Made by a program: the position numbers and the translations under genes. Of a stretch of DNA of 64,000 nt, positions 1-8,527 are shown one piece after another (the first letter of the stretch is position 1; every line of letters begins with the position of its first letter). The notes below the pieces were generated by a model, which saw nothing but the letters and a program-made list of their open reading frames with translations, was not told the DNA's origin and searched no databases. This DNA comes from JAJECS01 sp965198185 (GTDB lineage: Bacteria > Chloroflexota > UBA11872), in NCBI GenBank assembly GCA_965198185.1, contig CBDAOU010000002.1, positions 496,001 through 560,000 on the forward strand. Direction: 5' to 3'.

Positions 1-149
1 CGGCCGCGGCGCCGGGCTGTCGATGACGTCCCCCGCCCGGAGTCTGACCGCCGGCCCGCAGCCAGGCCCGCGGCTGCCACGACCGCCCTGATGACCGCCC
101 GCCGAACCGCGTAAGGTGTGCCCAATTGACTGCTCGCGGAGTCGCCCCC

Positions 150-1241
150 ATGGCTATCACCAAGCCCAACGGCCGGCGTGAGGCGCTCGGCCGCGGTTCG
201 TACACATTTCCCGGTCTGCGTGTGCAGGTCGAGCGCACGGAGACCCTCATCCCCGCGCATGAGAATCAGTGCCCCTGCGGGTTCCTCTTCCAGCTGGCCG
301 ATGGCGAGCTGGTGGTGGGCGGGCCTCGCACGGTCGAGCCCGAACTCACCTGGCGCCGGTCGCGTGACGGCGGCGAGACGTGGTACGCCGCGCCCGCCTG
401 GCCCAGCTTTTACGTGCACCAATTCGACGACGGCGAGCTGCTGCACGTGGGAACGCCGGGCAACCCGTGGCTGACGCGCGGCGCCGAGCCCGGAACCTAT
501 CGCTTTTCGGCTTTCCGCTCGCACGACAACGGGCAGACGCACGCTGCGGAATCGGCGCTGATCTCGGGTGTTCCGGAGCTGGCGGAGGATGAAAGCGAGA
601 AATGGGGACGGCACGTCTTCGCCTATGTGGACCACGGTCTCGTCGTGCTGCGCGACGGCAGCCTCCTGGCCACCGTGCTCGGGAAGTTCGCCGGCGACAT
701 CAAGCACCGGGTGTTTGTCATTCAGTCGGACGATCGCGGCGCCACCTGGCGCTACCGCTCGAGCGTGGCCTTCGACCTCAACCCGACCCACACGCACCGC
801 ATCGAGGGCTTCACCGAGCCCGACTTGCTGGCGCTGCCGAACGGCGACGTGCTCTGCTTCATGCGCACCGGCGGGCGGTACGAGGGGCGGCACAGCGCGC
901 TCGCCATGAGCCGCTCAGCCGACGATGGGCAGTCGTGGAGCGCTCCGGAGCCCGTCGCCGACCGCGGGGTATTGCCCAAGGCGTGTCGCATGTCGAATGG
1001 CGTGCTCGCGGTGATCTATGGAAGGCCTGGCGACTGGCTCGCCTTCAGCCGCGACGACGGCCATTCCTGGATCGGGCACACATGCCTCAACCTGGGCACG
1101 CAGGCCTGGGACTGCGGCAACTACGATTGGGTTGTCGAGGTGGCGCCCGACACGCTGCTGGCTGCCTATGCCGAAACCGACCGCAACGACCCGCGGCGCA
1201 GTGCCATTCTCGGCACCTGGATAACCGTGAAGCCGACGTAA
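150..1241 (+). CDS. Sialidase-like Asp-box (BNR) beta-propeller protein
   Basis: The protein has about 363 residues and carries repeated Asp-box motifs of the S-x-D-x-G-x-T-W type: SRDGGETW near residue 71, SDDRGATW near 193, SADDGQSW near 256 and SRDDGHSW near 300. This spacing is typical of a six-bladed sialidase/BNR propeller. No signal peptide is evident, so a cytoplasmic location is likely. An in-frame TTG lies 24 bases upstream, but ATG at 150 is the more ordinary start. It stands alone, with no close partner on its strand. The substrate is unknown; many Asp-box proteins of this type act on other glycans or are not hydrolases. Confidence 0.75.
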   Translation: MAITKPNGRREALGRGSYTFPGLRVQVERTETLIPAHENQCPCGFLFQLADGELVVGGPRTVEPELTWRRSRDGGETWYAAPAWPSFYVHQFDDGELLHVGTPGNPWLTRGAEPGTYRFSAFRSHDNGQTHAAESALISGVPELAEDESEKWGRHVFAYVDHGLVVLRDGSLLATVLGKFAGDIKHRVFVIQSDDRGATWRYRSSVAFDLNPTHTHRIEGFTEPDLLALPNGDVLCFMRTGGRYEGRHSALAMSRSADDGQSWSAPEPVADRGVLPKACRMSNGVLAVIYGRPGDWLAFSRDDGHSWIGHTCLNLGTQAWDCGNYDWVVEVAPDTLLAAYAETDRNDPRRSAILGTWITVKPT

Positions 1242-1565
1242 CCGGCTCTGGTCACCGGCGCACCCCGTGGTTGTCTCGGGGCCTGGTCGAGTTAGCGCCG
1301 CCTCGTGGGCAAACCGTGATCGCTTCGACGATGCGAGCTGAGTGAGGTCATTCTGCTGATGTACTCGGTGCGGTTGTCGTTAGCGGGGCCGTCCAGTGTG
1401 GAGCCGATGATGTCCGCGGATCGTCGAAGGCGACCGCCAATCGTTCGGGCGAGATTCACAAGGAAACGCTTCATTGGGGCGCCTCAACCGTGCACGACGC
1501 TCCGGCACGCTACCACCGAGTCTCGAGGTGAGCGGCGCGAGTTGGTTTGAGATCCCCTCGGATGG
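1242..1565. other. Intergenic gap, nothing recognised
   Basis: This stretch of about 320 bases separates the sialidase-like gene from the convergent membrane-protein pair. Short open frames exist on both strands, but none has a recognisable product, a convincing ribosome binding site or a homolog elsewhere in the window. No RNA gene or repeat was identified. Confidence 0.5.
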
Positions 1566-2168
1566 CTAGCCGGCGACGCCGTACCGATAGACCGGATCGA
1601 TGACGTTCCGCAGGCGGTCGGGGAACCGGCTCACGATTCGCGGCGCCACGTTGCGCATTCGCTTGGCGATGTGGCGACGCAGGTAGACCATGCTGACGAC
1701 CATGGCCAGCAGCGAGCCGAGTGCGGCCATGGCGCCTAGAGCGCCGCCAAACATCAGGCCCGCCAGGGAGCCGTTCGCGGCGCCGAGCGGCTCGACATCG
1801 ACACGGGTATAGAACGACTTGAAGCCGAAGCCCCAATCCACGCCCCAGCCTTGGGAGACGTCCATTCCGGCGACCATGCCGGCGGTGGCGGCCACACCCA
1901 GGCCGACGCCGAGCGCCCAGGTCACCCCCGCGACGTTGCGAAACAGCAGGCCCCAGGCGATGCCGAAGCCGATGAAGCTGAAGACCGGGATATGAACGGT
2001 CATGGAGAGGTTGTAGAGATCGCCCTTGGCGATGACCTGAGGGGCGGTGAATACGAGCGGCATCCATATCGCCGCGATGATGGTCCCGAGAACGAGCCCG
2101 ACCTTGAATCCGCCCCAGCCACGCAGCCAGTCGGTGACAAGCTTGTTTTCGGCGAGGTCGTAGAGCAC
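1566..2168 (-). CDS. Conserved multi-pass membrane protein, paralog A
   Basis: This 200-residue protein of unknown family has about five hydrophobic segments. It begins MLYDLAENKLVTDWLRG and ends with a basic tail containing AKRMRNVAPR and FPDRLRNVIDP. It is clearly paralogous to the next gene upstream on the same strand (2314-2928), sharing the N-terminal ENKLVTDWLRG-GGFKVG block, a central WGLLFR-AAGVTW block, a DWGFG-K-FY-RVDVEP block and the basic tail. The two are separated by 145 bases, so they may be a tandem duplication. A role in transport or envelope function is possible, but nothing in the sequence decides it. Confidence 0.7.
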   Translation of the reverse strand: MLYDLAENKLVTDWLRGWGGFKVGLVLGTIIAAIWMPLVFTAPQVIAKGDLYNLSMTVHIPVFSFIGFGIAWGLLFRNVAGVTWALGVGLGVAATAGMVAGMDVSQGWGVDWGFGFKSFYTRVDVEPLGAANGSLAGLMFGGALGAMAALGSLLAMVVSMVYLRRHIAKRMRNVAPRIVSRFPDRLRNVIDPVYRYGVAG

Positions 2169-2313
2169 GTCGGCGACTGCCTATGGTCCGTCGCGTGCAA
2201 TCACGGCGCTCGCACGGACCGTGTGCGAGCTATGTACCAGCAACTCTCCCAGCATGTGGGTGTCAGCAAGTGTGGATTCAGGACGATCGCGAGCCGTGCG
2301 CGGTCAGTGCTGC

Positions 2314-2928
2314 CTATTGTGAGGGACTGTAGCGAACGGTCGGGTCAATGACCTGTCGGACGCGCGCGGGGAACCGGCCGACGAGACGGGGCGCCACGTT
2401 GCGCATTCGCTTGGCGATGCGGCGGCGCAAAAACAATGTGCTGACGACCGTGGCGAGCAGCGAGCCGAGGATGGTTACGGCTCCCGCACCGACGGCATGA
2501 ATTAGGAACTTGACCGCACCGACGGCAATCCCCTGCGGCTCGACGTCGACGCGGAAGTAGAACGTCTTCACGCCAAATCCCCAGTCCAGGGTCCAGCCCA
2601 GAGAAGCGGCGAGCCCCTCGGACACGCCGGCGCAGACGGCCATGACCAGGCCGAAGCCAAGAAACCAGGTCACTCCTGCGGCGAGGCGGAACAAAAGGCC
2701 CCAGATGACGCCCGCGGCGAGGAAGCCGGCGATGGGGACAGGTATAACCATCGAGAACCCGTACACCTCGCCCTGGAAGGTCTGCGGCGAGGTATATGCC
2801 AGCGGGAGCCACACGATCGCGACGATGGCGCCGATGACCATTCCCACTTTGAATCCGCCCCGGCCACGCAGCCAGTCGGTGACCAGCTTGTTCTCGGAAA
2901 TGTCGTAGAGCACCGGCGGCACCCTCAC
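2314..2928 (-). CDS. Conserved multi-pass membrane protein, paralog B
   Basis: This 204-residue membrane protein is the tandem paralog of the gene at 1566-2168. Both keep the same order of blocks: an N-terminal ENKLVTDWLRG segment, about five hydrophobic stretches, a RVDVEP motif before the last membrane segments, and a positively charged C-terminal tail with KRMRNVAPR. The positive tail suggests that the C terminus faces the cytoplasm. No enzyme motif is visible and the family was not recognised. The start is the only ATG near the conserved N terminus; it could lie a few codons further in, at a position matching paralog A. Confidence 0.7.
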   Translation of the reverse strand: MRVPPVLYDISENKLVTDWLRGRGGFKVGMVIGAIVAIVWLPLAYTSPQTFQGEVYGFSMVIPVPIAGFLAAGVIWGLLFRLAAGVTWFLGFGLVMAVCAGVSEGLAASLGWTLDWGFGVKTFYFRVDVEPQGIAVGAVKFLIHAVGAGAVTILGSLLATVVSTLFLRRRIAKRMRNVAPRLVGRFPARVRQVIDPTVRYSPSQ

Positions 2929-3120
2929 ACTCTGGGCCGACGGACGGGACGTCGGCGTGGAATCCTAACCGCTATCGTGCCACGTCAGGCCGGGGCGCCG
3001 CGATTCCGGCGGCGTTTCGTAGGCTGGATTCCCGGACGTGGCACGGCGGCACCGGCGTTGACTCGCTTGCCCTGGTGCTCACGGGGTCCGGGGCGCATAC
3101 CTGCCAGTTCGGACATTGCC

Positions 3121-4881
3121 ATGGCAACTCAGCCCGCATCCGTCGCCGCAACCGCGCGCCGCCTGGCCCGCTATCTGCGCCCGCACTGGCGCGCGCAGAC
3201 CGGCGCGATCGTGGCCTCGCTGGTTTCCGTGGGCGCCGAGCTGCCAACGCCGCTGCTGATCAAGGTCCTGGTCGACGACGTGGCCGGCGCGCGCAACCTG
3301 AGCTTGCTGCCGCCGGTGCTCATCGCGCTTGGGGCGCTGGCCATAGTCGGGACCATCGGGGGCGTCGCCGCCAACTATCTGTTCACCAGCGCCGGCGAGC
3401 AGGCCGTCAACGTCTTGCGGCGCAGCCTGATGGACCACGTGCTGCGCGTGCCGCTCAGCTATTTTCGAGGCCGTCGCAGCGGCGAGACGGTGACCCACTT
3501 CACGGCGGATTCGGTGGCTGTGGCCGAGGCCTACGAACGGGCGTACGGCCGCGGACTGGCGGCGGCCCTCGAAGTCGGTGGCATCGTCATCGTCGTCGCG
3601 GTCGTCGACTGGCGCTTCGGTCTCCTCGCGGCCGCGCTCGTGCCGGTGTACATGCTGCTGCCGCGGCTACGCCAGGGGCACCACCTGCGGGCCGGACAGC
3701 GCGTGCAGGACACGACCGGCGACCTCGGCGGGCTGGCCACGGAATTGATCGCCGGCACGCGCGACATCCGGGCCTTCAACCGCCAGGCCTGGTCGCTCAA
3801 TCGCCTGCGGCGCGCGCTGCGGGCGCTGCGCGACGCACGGGTCTACGAGGGATTCGTGCGCGGCTGGACCTGGGTCACGACCACGATCTTCTGGATTGCC
3901 TATGCCGCGATCTTCGCCGTGCTGGCCGAGCCGATCTTCGGCGGTGAGGCGACGATTGGCTTCGCCTTGGCGCTGGCCAGCTACCTGGCATGGCTGAACC
4001 GGTGCGTCACGCCGCTCACGATGTCCTACGTCGATCTGCTGCATGGCGTCGGCGCCGCGCGGCGGCTGTTCGCGTTTCTGGATACCCCGGCGGAGGGTGA
4101 GACCGGTACGGGCGAGCGGCTGACGGTCGCGGAAGGTCGCCTCGAATTCGACCGCGTGAGCGCGGCCTATTCCCCCGGGACGCCCGTGCTCACAGACGTG
4201 TCGTTCGCCGTGCCCGCCGGATCGACCACGGCGATAGTCGGTCCCAGCGGCGCCGGGAAATCGACCCTCGTCAACGTGCTGCTGCGCTTCATCCAACCGA
4301 GCGCGGGATCGATTCGCATCGACGGTCAGGACATCGGCGCCGTGGACGCCTCCGAGGTACGGCAGCACGCGGGCGTGGTGTTTCAGGACCCGGTGCTATT
4401 TCACGGAACCATCGCGGAAAACATCGGATTCGGTCGCGACGGGATCGATCGAGCCGCGGTGGAACGCGCCGCCGAGATCGCTGCGGCCAACGACTTCATT
4501 CGCGCCATGCGGGACGGCTTTGACACCCAGATCGGCGAACGCGGCTTACGGCTGTCGGGCGGCCAGGCCCAACGCCTCGCCGTGGCGCGCGCCATCGCGG
4601 GCAATCCGCGAATCCTGGTGCTGGACGAGGCCACCTCCGCGCTCGACGCCGAGTCGGAGCGCCTGGTGTTGGAGGGTCTGGCCGCCGCGCAGCGCGGGCG
4701 GACGGTGCTGATCGTGGCCCATCGCCTGGCGACGGTGCGCGCGGCCAACCAGGTGGTGGTGCTCGACGCCGGGTGCGTGGTCGATGCCGGCCGGCACGAC
4801 GAGCTGTACGCACGCTGTGACCTCTACCGCGAGCTTTGCGATCTGCAGATGGTCCAACCGTCGGGGCCACGGGCGGAATGA
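3121..4881 (+). CDS. Type I ABC exporter half-transporter (first pair, subunit 1)
   Basis: This half-size exporter of about 586 residues has an N-terminal six-helix membrane domain (roughly residues 1-320) and a C-terminal nucleotide-binding domain. Walker A GPSGAGKS lies near residue 373, the signature LSGGQ near 477 and Walker B ILVLDEATS near 497, so the ATP site is complete with its catalytic glutamate. The frame is open upstream to 2977, but ATG at 3121 directly precedes the conserved start of the membrane domain. It lies 22 bases upstream of a similar gene, and the pair may form a heterodimer. The substrate cannot be predicted; lipids, drugs or peptides are usual for this family. Confidence 0.9.
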   Translation: MATQPASVAATARRLARYLRPHWRAQTGAIVASLVSVGAELPTPLLIKVLVDDVAGARNLSLLPPVLIALGALAIVGTIGGVAANYLFTSAGEQAVNVLRRSLMDHVLRVPLSYFRGRRSGETVTHFTADSVAVAEAYERAYGRGLAAALEVGGIVIVVAVVDWRFGLLAAALVPVYMLLPRLRQGHHLRAGQRVQDTTGDLGGLATELIAGTRDIRAFNRQAWSLNRLRRALRALRDARVYEGFVRGWTWVTTTIFWIAYAAIFAVLAEPIFGGEATIGFALALASYLAWLNRCVTPLTMSYVDLLHGVGAARRLFAFLDTPAEGETGTGERLTVAEGRLEFDRVSAAYSPGTPVLTDVSFAVPAGSTTAIVGPSGAGKSTLVNVLLRFIQPSAGSIRIDGQDIGAVDASEVRQHAGVVFQDPVLFHGTIAENIGFGRDGIDRAAVERAAEIAAANDFIRAMRDGFDTQIGERGLRLSGGQAQRLAVARAIAGNPRILVLDEATSALDAESERLVLEGLAAAQRGRTVLIVAHRLATVRAANQVVVLDAGCVVDAGRHDELYARCDLYRELCDLQMVQPSGPRAE

Positions 4882-4903
4882 CGCCAACCGGAGTTCTGGA
4901 GCG

Positions 4904-6682
4904 ATGAGCGCCGTCGCGCAGGCGGTGAACCAGCCGGTCGCGGCGTCGGGCTGGGATGTCGCCCGGCGGCTGTGGGCGTATCTGCGCGGCTCGCGCGCCG
5001 ACTACGCCGTGGCCGCGGCGGTGACCGTGGGGAACTCGGCCGTGATGATCACCCGTCCCTGGCTGCTCCACGTCTTGATCGATGACGTGTTTGGGAAGCA
5101 GGACCGGGCATTGCTGCTGCCCACGCTGCTGGGGATCGGCGGCTTGGGCGTCGGTCTGGGTCTGGCCGCCGTGTTCGGCCACTGGTTCCACACGCGGGCC
5201 GCCGAGGGCGCGATGTCGCGCATGCGCGAGGACGTGCTGCGGCAGGCCCAGCGCATGCCCATCGGCGACCTGCGCCAGCGACGGACGGGCGACATCGTGG
5301 CGCATTTGACGACGGACGCCGCGGTGGTCGCGCGGGTCTATCTGCACGCCGGGTCGCTGGTGTTTGCCCAGGCGCTGCGGCTGCCGGCCTATCTGATCAT
5401 CATGACGCTGGTTGACTGGCGACTGGGCCTGATCGCCGTGGCGGCGCTGCCGCTGCACGCGGTGATGGCGACGCGGCTCAAGGGCCGCACGCAGGCCGCC
5501 GGCCGCCTCGCGCAGGACGCGCTCGGACGTCTCTCCGCCGTATTGACCGAGTTGGTCGCCGGCGCGCGAGATGTCAAGGCCTTCAATCGGCAAGGCTGGG
5601 CCGCCGAACGGTTCGGCGCGGAGGCGCACAGCCTCTGGCGCGCGCGGGTGCGGGTGGCGCTGCTGGAGAGCCTTGGGTGGGCCGCGCACTTGTCGTACTG
5701 GGCGGCCTACATTGCCGCGTGGGCCTTTCTCGCCAATGCGGTCGTCGACGGGGCTGTGGCCGTGGGCTTGCTCGTGGCAACCGGGCAATACCTCCACCAG
5801 GTCGGTGGTCCGGTGCGCAACACCGTCACCGACTACGTCCAGCTGCAAGCCGTCGTCGGCGCGGCGCGCCGGGTGTTCGCCTTCCTGGACGCGCCGGCGG
5901 CCGATGAAGAGGCGCCCGGTGCGGACCTGCACGCGCCGCGCGGCGAGGTGCGGTTCGAGCGCGTGGGATTCAGCTACGGCGAGGGCCGGGTGCTCGACGA
6001 CGTCAGCTTCACGGCCAGTCCGGGCGAGACCGTGGCCCTGGTGGGTCCGAGCGGGGCGGGCAAGTCCACGCTCATCAACCTGCTGCTGCGGTTCTATGCG
6101 CCGCAGTCGGGTCGCATCACCATCGACGGCGCCGATATCGCTGCCGCCACGACTGAATCGTCGCGACGCGGCATCGGGGCAGTGTTTCAAGACGCCACGC
6201 TTTTCGACGGATCGATCGCCGAGAACATTGCCTTCGGCCGCGCGGACGTCACGCCGGATGACGTGCGCCGCGCGGCGGTCACCGCCAATGCGCACGACTT
6301 CATCAGCACCACCGAGCATGGCTACGACACGCATATCGGCGAGCGCGGACTGCGACTCTCGGGTGGACAGATCCAGCGGGTGGCGATTGCGCGGGCGATT
6401 GCGGGCGATCCGCGCATCCTGGTGCTCGACGAGGCCACGTCCTCGCTCGACGCCGAATCCGAGCGGCTGGTCCAAACGGCGCTGCAGCGGGCCGCGCAGG
6501 GGCGCACGACGCTGGTGATCGCGCACCGGTTGGCCACGGTGCGCCGCGCCGACCGGATCGTGCTGCTGGACGAAGGCCGGGTTGTGGATACCGGACGGCA
6601 CGAGGAGCTCTACGACCGCAATGAACTCTACCGGCGGCTGTGCGATCTTCAGTTTCTTACCTTGGGCGGCGAATCCGGGTGA
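4904..6682 (+). CDS. Type I ABC exporter half-transporter (first pair, subunit 2)
   Basis: This 592-residue half-transporter has a membrane domain followed by an ATPase domain with Walker A GPSGAGKS, signature LSGGQ and Walker B ILVLDEATSSLD. All catalytic residues are present. It follows the preceding exporter gene closely, as expected for co-expressed partners. Its last 152 bases of homologous coding sequence (6503-6654) recur exactly at 10346-10497, where they join a different C-terminal tail. The tail here (FLTLGGESG) differs from the MVQPS-type tail of its neighbour, whereas the distant copy ends FAQPAVEG, so the 3' end of this gene may have been rearranged. Confidence 0.9.
   Translation: MSAVAQAVNQPVAASGWDVARRLWAYLRGSRADYAVAAAVTVGNSAVMITRPWLLHVLIDDVFGKQDRALLLPTLLGIGGLGVGLGLAAVFGHWFHTRAAEGAMSRMREDVLRQAQRMPIGDLRQRRTGDIVAHLTTDAAVVARVYLHAGSLVFAQALRLPAYLIIMTLVDWRLGLIAVAALPLHAVMATRLKGRTQAAGRLAQDALGRLSAVLTELVAGARDVKAFNRQGWAAERFGAEAHSLWRARVRVALLESLGWAAHLSYWAAYIAAWAFLANAVVDGAVAVGLLVATGQYLHQVGGPVRNTVTDYVQLQAVVGAARRVFAFLDAPAADEEAPGADLHAPRGEVRFERVGFSYGEGRVLDDVSFTASPGETVALVGPSGAGKSTLINLLLRFYAPQSGRITIDGADIAAATTESSRRGIGAVFQDATLFDGSIAENIAFGRADVTPDDVRRAAVTANAHDFISTTEHGYDTHIGERGLRLSGGQIQRVAIARAIAGDPRILVLDEATSSLDAESERLVQTALQRAAQGRTTLVIAHRLATVRRADRIVLLDEGRVVDTGRHEELYDRNELYRRLCDLQFLTLGGESG
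6503..6654. repeat. Exact 152-bp direct repeat, left copy
   Basis: These 152 bases within the 3' end of the second exporter gene recur without a mismatch at 10346-10497, offset by 3843 bases. They encode the H-loop region (IAHRLATVRRADR) to the LCDLQ end of the ATPase domain. The two copies bracket the opposite-strand exporter pair at 6725-10276. Confidence 0.95.
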
Positions 6683-6724
6683 GGCGTCAGTGGCCCAGAT
6701 CAGGACGTGTCGGCCGCGAGTGGC

Positions 6725-8509
6725 CTACCGCGAATGCAGCTGGTAGTAGAGGCCCTGCTTCGCCAGCAGGTCCTCGTGGGTTCCTTGCTCGACGAGGCGG
6801 CCGTCATCCAAGACCAGGATGCGGTCGGCGCCCCGCACCGTCGACAGGCGGTGGGCGATGACGAAGCACGTGCGCCCCCGAAGCAGATTGTGAAGGGCCT
6901 GCTGGATGTGCACTTCCGTCTCCGTGTCCACGTTGGCCGTCGCTTCGTCAAGGATCAGGACTCGTGGATTCCGTGCGATGGCTCGGGCAAAGCTGATCAA
7001 CTGCCGCTGGCCGACGCTCAGGTTGCCGCCGCGCTCTTCCAGCACGGTGTCGTAGCCGTCGGTCAGGCGTGAGATGAACCCATGCGCCCCGGCAGCCTGT
7101 GCGGCGTTGATGATGTCGACGTCGGTCAAGTCGGTCCGGTCATGCCGGATGTTCTCGCGCACCGTGGCCGAGAAGAGAAAGGCATCCTGCGGCACGATGC
7201 CGATCTGCCGCGAAAGGGAGTCGAGGGTGACTTCCCGCAGGTCACGTCCATCCACGGTCACGCGCCCGCTGGTGACGTCGTAGAGCCGCAGCAGCAGCGA
7301 CACGAGGGTCGTCTTGCCGGAGCCGGTGGGCCCCACCACGGCCACGGTTTCGCCCGGCTCCACGGCCACGCTGATGTCACGCAGAACGGGTTGCCCGGGT
7401 TCGTACTCGAAGTGGACGTGCTCGAACTGGACCCTGCCGGTCACGGGCGGCAGGGCGATCGCATCCGGCGCCGTGCGCACCTCGGGCTCGATCTCCAGGA
7501 GCTCGACGGCCCGATCAGCCGCCACTAGCGACCGGGTGAGTTGGCCAAACTCGCCGGTCAGGTCGCGAATGGGCTCGAAGAGCCGCTCGATGTACAGGGC
7601 GAAGGCGATCAGCAGGCCGACGGAGAGGGACGCCCCGATCTCTTGGCCCATGACGAGGATGATGAAGGCAAGGGCAAGTGCCGCGAGGAGCTCAACGGAC
7701 GGCCACAGGCCGTAGCGGTAGCGCGCGGACCGCAGCGTGGCATCGAGGTTGCACCGGTTGACGCCGCGGAAGCCGCGGGTGTTCTGCTGCTGGCGGTTGA
7801 GACTCTGCACCACGCGGATACCCGCCACGTTCTCTTGGACGCTGGAGGTGACGTCGGCGATGGTCTCGCGGGCTCTGCGAATGGGCCGGTGCGCAATCCG
7901 ACGCCAAAACGCCAGACTGGGAATCAGCAAAGCCACGAACGCCAGCGTGATCGCCGCAAGCAGCGCGTCCATCACCAGCATCGCGGCCGCGATGCCGATC
8001 ACGCTCACGAAACTCGCCATCGACAACGTGAGGATCCAGAGTGAATCTGCCAGCTGCTCCACGTCGTTCTGGACGCGGGACATGATCCTGCCCACCTGGT
8101 TACGGTCATAGAAAGACATTGACAGGCGTTGCACATGCGCAACGAGTTGGGTGCGGATATCGAGCACCACTAACTCGGTTATCGTCACCATGGTCCGGCT
8201 ATGGACCAGGCCCGTGGCGAAGCGGGCCGCGGCAATGAGACCGAAGAGCCCCACGCTGGCGGCGAAGCCAGGCAGGTCGCCCCCAGGCGTCGCCAGCAGT
8301 TGGTCGATGGCCTGCTTCACCGTCCACGGCAACGCGACGACCGTCCCGCTATAGGCCAGCATGGTGAAGACCGCCACCGCCAGCCGCCCGCGGTACGGGC
8401 GAAAGTACCGGAACAGCCAGAGCAGCGTCCGCCAATAGCGCGTCTGGCGTTCTTGGTTGAGGTCAAGTTGCGTCCGGCCGCCGGCCGCCTGAACCGCCGG
8501 TGCCGCCAT
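6725..8509 (-). CDS. ABC exporter half-transporter, consensus-site subunit of a heterodimer
   Basis: This half-transporter of about 594 residues has a six-helix membrane domain, Walker A GPTGSGKT, Walker B VLILDEATANVD with the catalytic glutamate, and an altered signature LSVGQ near residue 496. The ATG at 8509 follows a GAGG element by 8 bases; a TTG 9 bases earlier is possible. It lies 18 bases downstream of the gene at 8528-10276, whose Walker B glutamate is an aspartate. An altered signature here facing a weakened Walker B there is the known arrangement of heterodimeric exporters such as BmrCD and TM287/288. The substrate is unknown; multidrug or lipid export is typical. Confidence 0.88.
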   Translation of the reverse strand: MAAPAVQAAGGRTQLDLNQERQTRYWRTLLWLFRYFRPYRGRLAVAVFTMLAYSGTVVALPWTVKQAIDQLLATPGGDLPGFAASVGLFGLIAAARFATGLVHSRTMVTITELVVLDIRTQLVAHVQRLSMSFYDRNQVGRIMSRVQNDVEQLADSLWILTLSMASFVSVIGIAAAMLVMDALLAAITLAFVALLIPSLAFWRRIAHRPIRRARETIADVTSSVQENVAGIRVVQSLNRQQQNTRGFRGVNRCNLDATLRSARYRYGLWPSVELLAALALAFIILVMGQEIGASLSVGLLIAFALYIERLFEPIRDLTGEFGQLTRSLVAADRAVELLEIEPEVRTAPDAIALPPVTGRVQFEHVHFEYEPGQPVLRDISVAVEPGETVAVVGPTGSGKTTLVSLLLRLYDVTSGRVTVDGRDLREVTLDSLSRQIGIVPQDAFLFSATVRENIRHDRTDLTDVDIINAAQAAGAHGFISRLTDGYDTVLEERGGNLSVGQRQLISFARAIARNPRVLILDEATANVDTETEVHIQQALHNLLRGRTCFVIAHRLSTVRGADRILVLDDGRLVEQGTHEDLLAKQGLYYQLHSR

Positions 8510-8527
8510 CAGCCCCAACCTCGGTGG

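Noticed and set aside
1292..1474. Small minus-strand frame MKRFLVNLARTIGG...
   Set aside because: It has no homolog in the window, no ribosome binding site and low complexity at the end, so coding is unsupported.
2977..3120. Earlier start for the first exporter gene
   Set aside because: The extra 48 codons are proline- and arginine-rich, unlike the family, and ATG at 3121 begins the membrane domain.
4496..6601. Long minus-strand open frame of about 700 codons
   Set aside because: It is the antisense shadow of two exporter genes; the translation is rich in His, Arg and Pro with no domain.
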